The notes below the pieces were generated by a model that worked only from the letters and a program-made list of their open reading frames with translations, was not told the DNA's origin and made no database searches. A stretch of 48,674 nt of DNA, from positions 1-48,674 of the forward strand of contig CAIYYA010000066.1 in NCBI GenBank assembly GCA_903930255.1, read 5' to 3'. Source of the DNA: an uncultured beta proteobacterium (lineage in GTDB: Bacteria; Pseudomonadota; Gammaproteobacteria; Burkholderiales; Burkholderiaceae_C). The translations under genes and the position numbers were made by a program. Of this stretch, positions 7,868-19,053 are shown piece after piece. Within the stretch, counting starts at the first letter, position 1, and each line of letters starts with the position of its first letter.

Positions 7868-9298
7868 TTAAACCACCCGGCAAAGTTTCAGCATGTTGGC
7901 ACCGCCCGGTGAGCCCATGGGTTCACCACAGGTGATGGCGTAAATATCGCCCTGACTCACAATGCGGCGCGCCTTCAGATCAGCCTCGGCTTGCGCCAGA
8001 GCAGTGTCTCGGTCGGCACTGGTATCGATCAACAGCGGTCGCACATTGCGGTACAAGGTCATTTTGCGCTGTGTAGCCAGTTTTGAGGTGAGTGCATAAA
8101 TCGGCACGCGAATCAAGTGGCGGCTCATCCAGAGCGCTGTTGAACCACTATCCGTCAACGCCACAATCGCTTTGGCACCCAGATGATGCGCCGTAAAGAG
8201 CGCACCCATGGCAATCGATTGGTCAATGCGCGTAAATGTTTTACCGGTGAAGTCGGCTTCGAGTTTGAAGCTGTCGCCGCCTTCTGCCGCATGGCAGATT
8301 TTGGCCATTTCAATCACGGTTTCAAGCGGATATTTGCCGGCTGCAGTTTCAGCCGAGAGCATCACCGCATCGGTGCCATCGAGAACCGCGTTGGCCACGT
8401 CACTCACTTCGGCACGCGTGGGCACAGGGTTGGTGATCATCGACTCCATCATTTGGGTCGCGGTAATGACCACCCGGTCGTGCTCTAGCGCCAATTTGAT
8501 CATGCGCTTTTGCAAGCCAGGCACAGCGGCATTGCCCACTTCGACTGCCAGATCACCCCGTGCCACCATGATGCCATCGCTGGCCAGCAAAATTTCTTTC
8601 AGGTGCGGAATAGCCTCGGCTCGTTCAATTTTGGCAATCAAACCGGGGCGGTGCCCATCTTCGGCTGCCACATTGCACAGTTGGCGCGCCATTTCCATGT
8701 CGGTGGCGTTTTTCGGAAAGCTCACGGCCACGTAATCGGCATGAAAACTCATGGCCGTACGGATGTCTTCCATGTCTTTGGCTGTGAGCGCAGGTGCAGT
8801 TAGCCCGCCGCCTTGCTTGTTGATGCCCTTGTTGTTGGACAATTCACCACCCAGCTTCACCGTGGTGTTAATGGCTTCGCCTTTAACCGAGTCCACCGTG
8901 ATGACGATCAGGCCATCGTTGAGCAACAGCACATCGCCCGCTTTGACCTCGCGTGGCAAGGCTTTGTAATCCAGTCCAACGGCATCTATGTCACCTAATT
9001 CAACGCGTGCCGCATCGAGTACAAATTTTTGTCCCGGCTCCAAAAAAATCTTGCCGTCAGCAAACTTACCGACTCTGATTTTGGGGCCCTGCAAGTCGGC
9101 CATGATGGCCACCTCACGCCCGGCGCGCTTAGCAGCAGCGCGCACCATGCTGGCTCGGTCGATGTGGTCTTGCGCTTTGCCGTGGCTAAAGTTCAAACGC
9201 ACCACATTGACACCAGCGCGGATCATTTGCTCCAGCAGAGCCGGATCGCTGGAGGCTGGGCCTAGAGTGGCAACAATTTTGGTGGCGCGACGCGGCAT
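7868..9298 (-). CDS. pyk: Pyruvate kinase
   Basis: 476 residues from ATG 9298, which is preceded by AAAGGAAA and begins the family-typical MPRRATKIVATLGPASSDP; the longer frame from 9373 has no matching start. It transfers phosphate from phosphoenolpyruvate to ADP, the last step of glycolysis, in the cytoplasm. Key segments: VVRLNFSHG (substrate), IMADLQGPKIRVGKF, KDMEDIRTAMSFHADYVAVS, GLIAKIERAEA (catalytic lysine), IMVARGDLAVE (metal-binding) and ATQMMESMITNPVPTRAEV. The C-terminal regulatory domain is complete, ending in the usual GxxxGSPGGANMLKL. It is transcribed away from the repeat tract that separates it from the transporter. Confidence 0.97.
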   Translation of the reverse strand: MPRRATKIVATLGPASSDPALLEQMIRAGVNVVRLNFSHGKAQDHIDRASMVRAAAKRAGREVAIMADLQGPKIRVGKFADGKIFLEPGQKFVLDAARVELGDIDAVGLDYKALPREVKAGDVLLLNDGLIVITVDSVKGEAINTTVKLGGELSNNKGINKQGGGLTAPALTAKDMEDIRTAMSFHADYVAVSFPKNATDMEMARQLCNVAAEDGHRPGLIAKIERAEAIPHLKEILLASDGIMVARGDLAVEVGNAAVPGLQKRMIKLALEHDRVVITATQMMESMITNPVPTRAEVSDVANAVLDGTDAVMLSAETAAGKYPLETVIEMAKICHAAEGGDSFKLEADFTGKTFTRIDQSIAMGALFTAHHLGAKAIVALTDSGSTALWMSRHLIRVPIYALTSKLATQRKMTLYRNVRPLLIDTSADRDTALAQAEADLKARRIVSQGDIYAITCGEPMGSPGGANMLKLCRVV

Positions 9299-9555
9299 AG
9301 AGTGGTTTCCTTTTAATGTGAGATGGGTGCTAGCTTGCGATGCTACGCTGCAGCTAACCAGATTTGTCTCCACCCGTTTGTCATTGATGCGTTGGTGAAT
9401 GCTGGTTTCGCAAATTCTCCCACGAAAGAGTTACCAACATGCAACAAGCGCATAAGCGCATCGCTGCTAGCGCTGTTTGTTTCATGATTAATTCGGCTCA
9501 ACTAATCGGCGAAGCGCAGCAATATTGGCGCAATTCGGGCCAAGGACTTTGTAGA

Positions 9556-10548
9556 ATGACCAACTTTACAAAAACCTGCCCGGCACACCTGTCCATGCTG
9601 CACGACGAAAACGCCATCGCTCAATTATTCGAATCGCCTTCGAGTAAGCCGCGTTTGCTAATCGTTGACGATCAGCCGATCAACATCCAGGTGATGTATC
9701 AAATTTTTGCCGGTCAATATCAGGTTTTCATGGCAACCAAAGGTGCCCAGGCGATTGATTTTTGCCGACGCACCCCCCCCGACCTGATTTTGCTCGACGT
9801 AGTGATGCCTGAGATGGACGGATTCGAGGTTTGCTCTGCTCTCAAGGCTGACCCAGCCACGCGCGACATTCCCATTATTTTTGTCACAGCACACACCGAG
9901 TCGGCACAAGAAACCCGCGGTATCGAAGCCGGCGCGGTCGATTTCATCACCAAACCGGTCAACCCTGCCGTGGTGCGAGCACGCGTTAAAGCACAGCTCA
10001 CGCTGAAATTCCAATCTGACCTGATGCGAAAACTGGTGTTTCTGGACGGATTGACCAGCGTTTTTAACCGCCGCTACTTCGACCAGCAACTGGCCATTGA
10101 AATGGCACGCGCCATTCGAGCCCACACGCCAATGGCCTTAATCATGCTCGATGTTGATTTTTTCAAGCGCTATAACGACCATTACAGTCACCAAACCGGT
10201 GACGACTGTTTGCGCCAAGTCGCGCACACACTCAAAGAAAGTCTGCGTCGCCCAGCCGATCTGGTGGCACGCTATGGTGGCGAAGAGTTTGTCTGCATCC
10301 TGCCCGACACCGCCTTTGCTGATGCGCTGAACATAGCCGCTGAGCTTGAAGCCAATGTGCGCCTTAAAGCCATGCCGCACGCCGACTCGAGCGTCGCCAG
10401 TGTGGTAACAGTGAGCTTGGGCGTTGCGGGCTTCAGCGGCCAATGGCCTGCTCAAGCCAGCGCATTGCTGGCTTTGGCCGATGCGCAGCTTTACGCAGCC
10501 AAACATGCAGGGCGCGCACGCGCCTGCGGCGCCGAACTGACACCCTGA
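9556..10548 (+). CDS. REC-GGDEF response regulator (diguanylate cyclase)
   Basis: 330 residues from ATG 9556, chosen because AAGGA lies nine bases upstream; earlier starts (9439) have no such site. The receiver domain has LLIVDDQPINIQ, phospho-acceptor D81 in LILLDVVMPEMDG, then FVTAHTE and the KP pair in FITKPVNP. A GGDEF domain follows with active-site RYGGEEF (GGEEF at 241-245). Five residues before it lies RPAD, the RxxD inhibitory site, so product inhibition by c-di-GMP is expected. The protein is cytoplasmic and makes c-di-GMP from two GTP when phosphorylated. The next gene, a hybrid kinase, starts 13 bp downstream on the same strand and is the obvious partner. Confidence 0.95.
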   Translation: MTNFTKTCPAHLSMLHDENAIAQLFESPSSKPRLLIVDDQPINIQVMYQIFAGQYQVFMATKGAQAIDFCRRTPPDLILLDVVMPEMDGFEVCSALKADPATRDIPIIFVTAHTESAQETRGIEAGAVDFITKPVNPAVVRARVKAQLTLKFQSDLMRKLVFLDGLTSVFNRRYFDQQLAIEMARAIRAHTPMALIMLDVDFFKRYNDHYSHQTGDDCLRQVAHTLKESLRRPADLVARYGGEEFVCILPDTAFADALNIAAELEANVRLKAMPHADSSVASVVTVSLGVAGFSGQWPAQASALLALADAQLYAAKHAGRARACGAELTP

Positions 10549-10561
10549 TGCAACAGCAACC

Positions 10562-14029
<3,468 letters not shown>

Positions 14030-14048
14030 AACTTGCGCCAAGCAAGTT
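14030..14048. terminator. Hairpin immediately after the hybrid-kinase stop codon
   Basis: AACTTGC (14030-14036), loop GCCAA, GCAAGTT (14042-14048), starting on the base after the TAA stop. No T-run follows, so it is a weak or Rho-dependent terminator, or an mRNA 3'-end stabiliser, in a 43-bp convergent gap. Confidence 0.35.
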
Positions 14049-14072
14049 AACTGGCCGCTCATCGCGCCATTT

Positions 14073-15542
14073 CTAGCGCCCGTAAACGTCCTCAAAACGC
14101 ACGATATCGTCTTCGCCCAAATACGAGCCTGACTGCACTTCGATCATTTCCAGCGGCACACAGCCCGGGTTTTCGAGCCGGTGCGTAGTGCCCAGTGGGA
14201 TAAAGGTCGACTGGTTTTCGGACACCAAAAAGGTTTCGCTGCCTTTGGTGACCTTGGCTGTGCCGCTCACAACAACCCAGTGTTCGGCGCGGTGGTGGTG
14301 CATTTGCAGCGACAAAATGCCACCCGGTTTGACTACGATGCGTTTCACCTGAAAACGCGCACCCGCATCCACTGCGTCGTATGAGCCCCAGGGGCGAAAC
14401 ACTTTACGATGGATGGAACCTTCGGCGCGACCCTGTTTTTTTAGCGTATCGACAATTTTTTTCACATCTTGGGTTTTGTCTTTGTGCGAAACCAAAATGG
14501 CGTCGGCAGTTTCTACCACCACCAGATCGCTCACACCAATACAGGCAATCAGACGCCCCTCCGACAAGGCCAGGGTGTTCTGACAGTCTTGCAGCAGCAC
14601 ATCGCCCTGCGCCACGTTACCGTTGGCATCTTTGGCGAGCACTTGCCACAGCGCGTCCCAAGCGCCTACATCCGACCAGCCCGCGCTTAACGGCAACACC
14701 ACCCCCGGCGGCAAGGCCGAACCCGCACCGGCCTGGGCGGCAATGCGCTCCATTACCGCGTAATCGATCGAATCGCTCGGGCATTGGGCAAAGGTTTCTT
14801 TGCCCACACGGGCGAAGTCACCATCTTGCTTGCCCTGTTCCCAGGCGCTTTGGCAGGCCGCCAAAATGTCGGGGCGGCAAGTGCCCATGGCAGCCAGCCA
14901 GACCGAAGCACGCATCATGAAGAGACCACTGTTCCACAGGTAGGTTCCCTCAGCCAAATAAGCTTGCGCAGTTGCCAGGTCGGGTTTTTCGACAAAGCGG
15001 GCAATCAGTTTGGCGTTTGCGCCATTGCCTGCATCTGCATAAGGTGCACCCGACTGGATGTAACCGTAGCCCGTTTCAGGCGCATCTGGCGTGATGCCAA
15101 AAGTGACCACGGCACCTGCAGCAGCCAGCAAAGCCCCCTGACTCACAACACGCTGAAAAGCCGCCACATCCGTGATGACATGGTCTGCAGGCATCACCAG
15201 CAGCACCGGATCTGCTGCTGTTTTAATAGCTGCCAGTGCAGCCAGCGTAAGCGCTGGAGCTGTATTTCTTCCACAAGGTTCAAGCACCACGGTGCCAGGT
15301 TTGCCCAACAGACGCAATTGTTCGGCAATGACAAAACGGTATTCTTCGTTACACACCACCATGGGCGCAGCAAGCGTCACCCCGGCAATGTCTTCAACCC
15401 GGCGAACCGTGGCTTGCAGCAGGGTGTCGTCACTGACCAGGCTAAGCAATTGTTTGGGAAATTTTTCGCGCGACAGCGGCCACATGCGTGTGCCGGAACC
15501 ACCCGATAAAACCACGGGTTGGAGTAAAACAGGTGTTGTCAT
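14073..15542 (-). CDS. manC: Bifunctional mannose-1-phosphate guanylyltransferase / mannose-6-phosphate isomerase
   Basis: 489 residues from ATG 15542; the frame also offers a TTG at 15569, and neither has a clear Shine-Dalgarno. The N-terminal guanylyltransferase has VVLSGGSGTRMWPLSREKFP (nucleotide-binding), EPCGRNTAPAL, LLVMPADHVI, FVEKPD and SIDYAVMER. The C-terminal type II isomerase cupin (from about residue 345) has KVFRPWGSYDAV, FQVKRIVVKPGG and the metal-binding QMHHHRAEHWVVVSGTAKV. It makes mannose-1-phosphate available as GDP-mannose for exopolysaccharide or O-antigen in the cytoplasm. It follows the nucleotidyltransferase gene by 36 bp. A repeat-like segment lies inside the coding region at 15221-15259. 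Confidence 0.95.
   Translation of the reverse strand: MTTPVLLQPVVLSGGSGTRMWPLSREKFPKQLLSLVSDDTLLQATVRRVEDIAGVTLAAPMVVCNEEYRFVIAEQLRLLGKPGTVVLEPCGRNTAPALTLAALAAIKTAADPVLLVMPADHVITDVAAFQRVVSQGALLAAAGAVVTFGITPDAPETGYGYIQSGAPYADAGNGANAKLIARFVEKPDLATAQAYLAEGTYLWNSGLFMMRASVWLAAMGTCRPDILAACQSAWEQGKQDGDFARVGKETFAQCPSDSIDYAVMERIAAQAGAGSALPPGVVLPLSAGWSDVGAWDALWQVLAKDANGNVAQGDVLLQDCQNTLALSEGRLIACIGVSDLVVVETADAILVSHKDKTQDVKKIVDTLKKQGRAEGSIHRKVFRPWGSYDAVDAGARFQVKRIVVKPGGILSLQMHHHRAEHWVVVSGTAKVTKGSETFLVSENQSTFIPLGTTHRLENPGCVPLEMIEVQSGSYLGEDDIVRFEDVYGR
15221..15259 (-). repeat. Possible intragenic copy of the 49-bp mini-element, inside manC
   Basis: Reading the minus strand, CTC.AGCGCTTA..CT...TGCAC..GCAGCTAT matches the element at 27336 at 26 of 34 aligned positions, including two 8-base blocks. 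It encodes part of an alanine-rich stretch (TLAALAAIK) between two conserved ManC motifs. The match could be chance in an Ala-rich helix. Confidence 0.35.
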
Positions 15543-15578
15543 AGAAAAGAAAAAATAAGGACAAGTCAAATGTCAAGA

Positions 15579-16682
15579 TCAAGCGCGGGAATCACCCCAG
15601 CGCAACTGAGCCGTGTCGTCTCCACGGTAAAGGGTTTCACCATGGCGATCCACACAGTAGTTCGGTGAAACGATCATTTCAACAAAACTCATATCCGCCG
15701 GAATGCGGGTGTATTCAAACAAGATGCTGCGCACCACCTTGGCTCCGGCACGGATGTGGCTACCGTGACCGATCCAGGTCGGTCCGATGATGGTTGCGCC
15801 AGGCTCGATGCGCACGCTTGAGCCAATGTAAACCGGTCCTTCAATTCTGATCTTGTCCCACTCCACCGAGGTGTTCAGCCCCACCCAGATACCGGGTTTG
15901 ACCTCGCGCCCGGGCATGTGCATTTGCGCCACCTCGCCGCGCAGCACACGTTGCAACACACTCCAGTAGTCGCTCACGCGGCCAATGTCGATCCAGTTGA
16001 AAAAACGGTCTTGCACAAAAAAAGGCAGCTTTTTCTCGACCAACTGAGGGAACAGTTGCGAGCCAATGTCGTAAATGGTTCCTGCCGGTACCAGTTTCAG
16101 CACATCAGGCTCAAAGATGTAGATGCCGGTGCTGGCCAGGGTTGATTTGGCTTCGTTGGGCTTGGGTTTTTCTTGAAAAGACTCGATGTGACCATCAGGG
16201 CCAGAAACCACGATACCGTAAGCTTGCACATCTTCAGGTGGCACGTTGAGCGCGATCACGCTAGCCAGCGCACCCTTTTCTTTGTGTTCATGCAAGGCCG
16301 CGCCAATGTCTAGGTCAATCAAGGCATCGGCACATAACACCAGCGTTGTCTGATCAAAAAACCCGCTGAAATCCTGGATGCGGCGCATGCCACCAGCGGA
16401 GCCCATGGGGCGCGGCAAAATGTCACCATGGTCGCGCACACCTTCGTAGGCATAGCCTAATTGCACCCCCCAGCGGCTGCCATCGCCAAAATATTGCTCA
16501 ATTTTGGTGTGCAAAAAAGCCACGTTGACCATGATTTCGGTGATGCCGTGGCGTGCCAAGTGCTCGATCAGGTATTCCATCACCGGCTTGCCCAAAATGG
16601 GCACCATCGGTTTGGGCAGGTCTTTGGTCAGTGGGCGCACCCGAGTGCCTTGACCGGCCGCCAGAATCATGCCTTTAGCCAT
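15579..16682 (-). CDS. Sugar nucleotidyltransferase with left-handed beta-helix (GDP-mannose pyrophosphorylase-like)
   Basis: 367 residues from ATG 16682, preceded by GAGA seven bases upstream; the frame also contains a TTG at 16694. The N-terminal nucleotidyltransferase domain starts MAKGMILAAGQGTRVRPLTK, with KPMVPILGKPVMEYLIEHL, LVLCADALIDLD, FQEKPKPN and FNWIDIGRVSDYW. From about residue 245 hexapeptide-repeat positions follow (GPVYIGSSVRIEPGATIIGP). This is the domain order of GDP-mannose or glucose-1-phosphate nucleotidylyltransferases. With manC 36 bp downstream, mannose-1-phosphate is the most likely substrate and the pair is probably one operon for surface polysaccharide precursors. 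The exact sugar cannot be read from sequence alone. Confidence 0.85.
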   Translation of the reverse strand: MAKGMILAAGQGTRVRPLTKDLPKPMVPILGKPVMEYLIEHLARHGITEIMVNVAFLHTKIEQYFGDGSRWGVQLGYAYEGVRDHGDILPRPMGSAGGMRRIQDFSGFFDQTTLVLCADALIDLDIGAALHEHKEKGALASVIALNVPPEDVQAYGIVVSGPDGHIESFQEKPKPNEAKSTLASTGIYIFEPDVLKLVPAGTIYDIGSQLFPQLVEKKLPFFVQDRFFNWIDIGRVSDYWSVLQRVLRGEVAQMHMPGREVKPGIWVGLNTSVEWDKIRIEGPVYIGSSVRIEPGATIIGPTWIGHGSHIRAGAKVVRSILFEYTRIPADMSFVEMIVSPNYCVDRHGETLYRGDDTAQLRWGDSRA

Positions 16683-16837
16683 ATAAATTCTCAATTATTA
16701 GTTGCATTGCAGCGTTTCCCTTGCTGTCAAAAGAGCCCGAATCATAACTGCTTCGCTTGTTGCGAAGTGGTGCGGCAAGGCTGCCCAGCCCAGCCAGGCA
16801 TGACAGTAGCAGTAGCAGGCTGGCTCAAAAAGATAAC

Positions 16838-17251
16838 ATGCTGTTTATGAAAAAACCAACCCTGGCGTCGCAAGCACCCTGCCCTTGTGAAAGCGGTCAA
16901 ACTTATGCCGATTGCTGTGCTGTCTGGCACAACGGTTTACAAAAAAGTGCACATGCACCCACTCCCGAGAGCTTGATGCGCTCGCGCTACAGCGCCTATG
17001 CCCTGGGCATGATCGACTACTTGCTGGCGACCTGGCACCCCTCAACCGCCCCTGGCGAGCTCGAACTGCAGCCCGTTAAATGGCTGGGTCTGGAAGTTCG
17101 CCATGCCCAAACCACAGGGGATGCAGGCGTTGTCGAATTTATCGCCCGCTACCGCGACAACGGTCGTGGTATGCGTTTGCACGAGATCAGCCGCTTTGTC
17201 CGAGAATCTGGTCGCTGGACTTATATTGATGGCGAGCAACCGACTCTTTAA
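16838..17251 (+). CDS. YchJ-like SEC-C metal-binding protein
   Basis: 137 residues from the ATG at 16838; the frame is open from 16757, but the extra residues do not resemble the family, and an ATG at 16847 is an alternative. The N-terminal zinc-binding SEC-C motif is APCPCESGQTYADCC. The YchJ/UPF0225 signature follows: PESLMRSRYSAYALGMIDYL, ATWHPST, WLGLEV, VEFIARYRDNGRGMRLHE and SGRWTYIDGE. Family function is unknown; it is probably cytoplasmic. The stop codon TAA (17249-17251) is the first part of the 105-bp REP-like repeat, so the very end of the protein may have been set by insertion of that element. Confidence 0.88.
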   Translation: MLFMKKPTLASQAPCPCESGQTYADCCAVWHNGLQKSAHAPTPESLMRSRYSAYALGMIDYLLATWHPSTAPGELELQPVKWLGLEVRHAQTTGDAGVVEFIARYRDNGRGMRLHEISRFVRESGRWTYIDGEQPTL

Positions 17252-17352
17252 CGTGAAACACCGTTCGTGGTGAGCTTGTCGAACCACCCTTCGACAGGCT
17301 CAGGGCGAACGGTTTCATGAATCGGGGTGTCGTGAAAAAACATGGCAGTTAG
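17248..17352. repeat. 105-bp REP-like dispersed repeat, copy 2
   Basis: Identical to 7690-7794 with hairpin core at 17261-17312. Flanking sequences differ completely between the two copies (no heptamer tract here), which places the element limits at TTAACG on the left and GTTAG on the right. No target-site duplication is visible. It includes the stop codon of the YchJ-like gene. Confidence 0.85.
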
Positions 17353-17466
17353 GGATGCGCTGGAGCGAGGCGAATGGCCTGCTGCTGTGCAAAAAAATCG
17401 GCTTGCGCCTACGATCAGTGGCCACTTGCATCACCCTTCAAACCTTCACCGCAAAAAGGAAACGCC

Positions 17467-18354
17467 ATGACACGCCTTAGCGCCAATGATTTTCAGCCCG
17501 AAGTTCTGCAGTTGTTCGACCGCTATGTACACGGTGACATCAGTCGCCGGGGCTTTCTGGACAAGGCCACTGCAGTGGTTGGCTCCGGCGCTGCGGCTGT
17601 TGCGGTGCTAACCGCACTGAACCCGCAGTTTGCTCAAGCGCAGCAGGTTTCCCCCAAAGACCCTCGCCTGCAATCGCGTTACGAAACATTTGATTCCCCG
17701 CAAGGCAACGGTACGGCTCGTGGCTACCTGGTCAAACCCGCTGGCGCCAGTGCAAAACTGCCAGCGGTGCTGGTGATCCATGAGAACCGAGGGCTAAACC
17801 CACATATTGAAGATATTGCCAGGCGGCTGGCCTTGCAAGGCTATCTAGCCTTTGCACCCGACGCCTTATCAACTCTGGGTGGCTATCCTGGTGACGAAGA
17901 CAAGGCGCGTGCCCTGTTTGCCAAATTGGATCCAGTTAAAACGGCACAAGACTTTCTTGCCGCTGCCCGTATCTTGCCAACTTTTGCAGATTGCAATGCA
18001 AAAGTTGCAGCTGTGGGTTTTTGCTTTGGTGGCACAGTTGCCAATTTCCTCGCGACACAAGTGCCCGAACTGGCTGGTGCTGTGCCGTTTTACGGATCTG
18101 CACCCCAATTGCAAGACGTGCCAAAAATCAAAGCGCCTCTGCTGATTCATTACGCCGGCATTGATGAACGCATCAACGCCGGCTGGCCCAAATACGAAGA
18201 CGCACTAAAGGCGGCTGGAACGCGTTACGAAGCCTTTATTTATCCGAATGTGCAACATGGCTTTCATAACGACACCACACCACGCTTTGACACAGAAGCA
18301 GCCAAACTTGCCTGGCAACGCACACTGGCTTTCCTGCAAACCCATTTGGCTTGA
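17467..18354 (+). CDS. Tat-exported dienelactone hydrolase family protein (YghX-like)
   Basis: 295 residues from ATG 17467, which has AAGGA seven bases upstream. It resembles E. coli YghX over its whole length. The N-terminus carries a cytoplasmic-looking preface then the twin-arginine motif SRRGFLDKA (about residues 25-33) and a hydrophobic stretch ending FAQAQQ, so Tat export of a folded enzyme is expected. The alpha/beta-hydrolase part has VIHENRGLNPHIEDIARRLA, the nucleophile elbow GFCFGG (Cys), the acid in YAGIDERINAGW and the histidine in NVQHGFHND, the Cys-Asp-His triad of dienelactone hydrolases. The substrate is not known. It stands alone between the repeat and parA. Confidence 0.92.
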   Translation: MTRLSANDFQPEVLQLFDRYVHGDISRRGFLDKATAVVGSGAAAVAVLTALNPQFAQAQQVSPKDPRLQSRYETFDSPQGNGTARGYLVKPAGASAKLPAVLVIHENRGLNPHIEDIARRLALQGYLAFAPDALSTLGGYPGDEDKARALFAKLDPVKTAQDFLAAARILPTFADCNAKVAAVGFCFGGTVANFLATQVPELAGAVPFYGSAPQLQDVPKIKAPLLIHYAGIDERINAGWPKYEDALKAAGTRYEAFIYPNVQHGFHNDTTPRFDTEAAKLAWQRTLAFLQTHLA

Positions 18355-18392
18355 CCGCTCGAGGTTAAACCCAAAGAACACCCTCGGAAGTC

Positions 18393-18414
18393 AGTAACAT
18401 CCGGGGCTGTTACT
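18393..18414. promoter_or_regulatory. Inverted repeat upstream of the ParA-family gene
   Basis: AGTAACA (18393-18399), spacer TCCGGGGC, TGTTACT (18408-18414), 15 bp before the parA-like start and between it and the preceding stop. No U-run follows, so an operator or an mRNA hairpin is more likely than a terminator. Confidence 0.4.
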
Positions 18415-18429
18415 CGAAGAGGAATTTGT

Positions 18430-19047
18430 ATGCCCGTTGTTGTTGTCGCCAACCCCAAAGGAGGCGTGGGCAAGTCCACGCTGTCAACCCAAATTGCTGG
18501 TTATTTTGCATCCAGAGGCCACCTGGTGATGCTGGGTGATGCCGATCGCCAACACTCATCCAAACTCTGGTTATCGTTGCGACCCGCAACGGCACGCGCC
18601 ATCACCAACTGGGAAGTGGACAAAGATGAAATCGCCAAGCCACCCAAAGGCACGACCCATGTGGTGCTCGACACCCCCGCCGGGTTGCGCGGCAAACGCC
18701 TGAAAGAGGTGTTGAAACTAGCGCATAAAGTCGTGGTGCCTTTGCAGCCCAGCGTGTTCGACATATATGCCACACGTGATTTCCTGGATGAGCTGGCGGA
18801 AAACAGCCATGCAGCCAAAACCCAGATTGGCATCGTCGGCATGCGCGTCGATGAGCGCACCCGCGCCGCCGAGCAGTTGCGCACCTTTGTCGAATCAACC
18901 GGCCTGCCCGTGCTGAGCTATGTGCGCGACACGCAGAACTACATCCAGCTGATCGCCCGCGGCCTCACTGTATTTGACATGCCCCCCGAGCGCGTAGCAC
19001 GCGACCTGGCTCAATGGCAGCCCATTTGCGATTGGCTCGAGCGATAA
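18430..19047 (+). CDS. Orphan ParA/MinD-family partition ATPase
   Basis: 205 residues, with AGAGGAATTTGT before the ATG. The deviant Walker A is ANPKGGVGKST, with the signature lysine K10 and the P-loop lysine K15. The A' motif is LGDADRQHSS and the B motif is HVVLDTPAGLRG. The C-terminal half has VVVPLQPSVFDIYATRDFLD and TGLPVLSYVRDTQNYIQLIA. Members form ATP-dependent dimers on DNA or other surfaces and position cargo such as plasmids, chromosomes or cytoplasmic chemoreceptor clusters. There is no parB next to it, so it is an orphan and not a plasmid partition pair. A role in positioning a protein cluster is possible given the signalling genes nearby, but that is conjecture. Confidence 0.88.
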   Translation: MPVVVVANPKGGVGKSTLSTQIAGYFASRGHLVMLGDADRQHSSKLWLSLRPATARAITNWEVDKDEIAKPPKGTTHVVLDTPAGLRGKRLKEVLKLAHKVVVPLQPSVFDIYATRDFLDELAENSHAAKTQIGIVGMRVDERTRAAEQLRTFVESTGLPVLSYVRDTQNYIQLIARGLTVFDMPPERVARDLAQWQPICDWLER

Positions 19048-19053
19048 AAACAA

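Noticed and set aside
9299-9373. Longer N-terminus for pyruvate kinase
   Set aside because: MPRRATKIVATLGP at 9298 is the normal family start and has a ribosome site.
9439-9555. Longer N-terminus for the REC-GGDEF protein
   Set aside because: The extra residues do not look like a domain, and the ATG at 9556 has a good AAGGA while 9439 does not.
18430-19047. Plasmid or integrated-element partition locus
   Set aside because: No parB, replication or integrase gene is near; an orphan chromosomal ParA is more likely.
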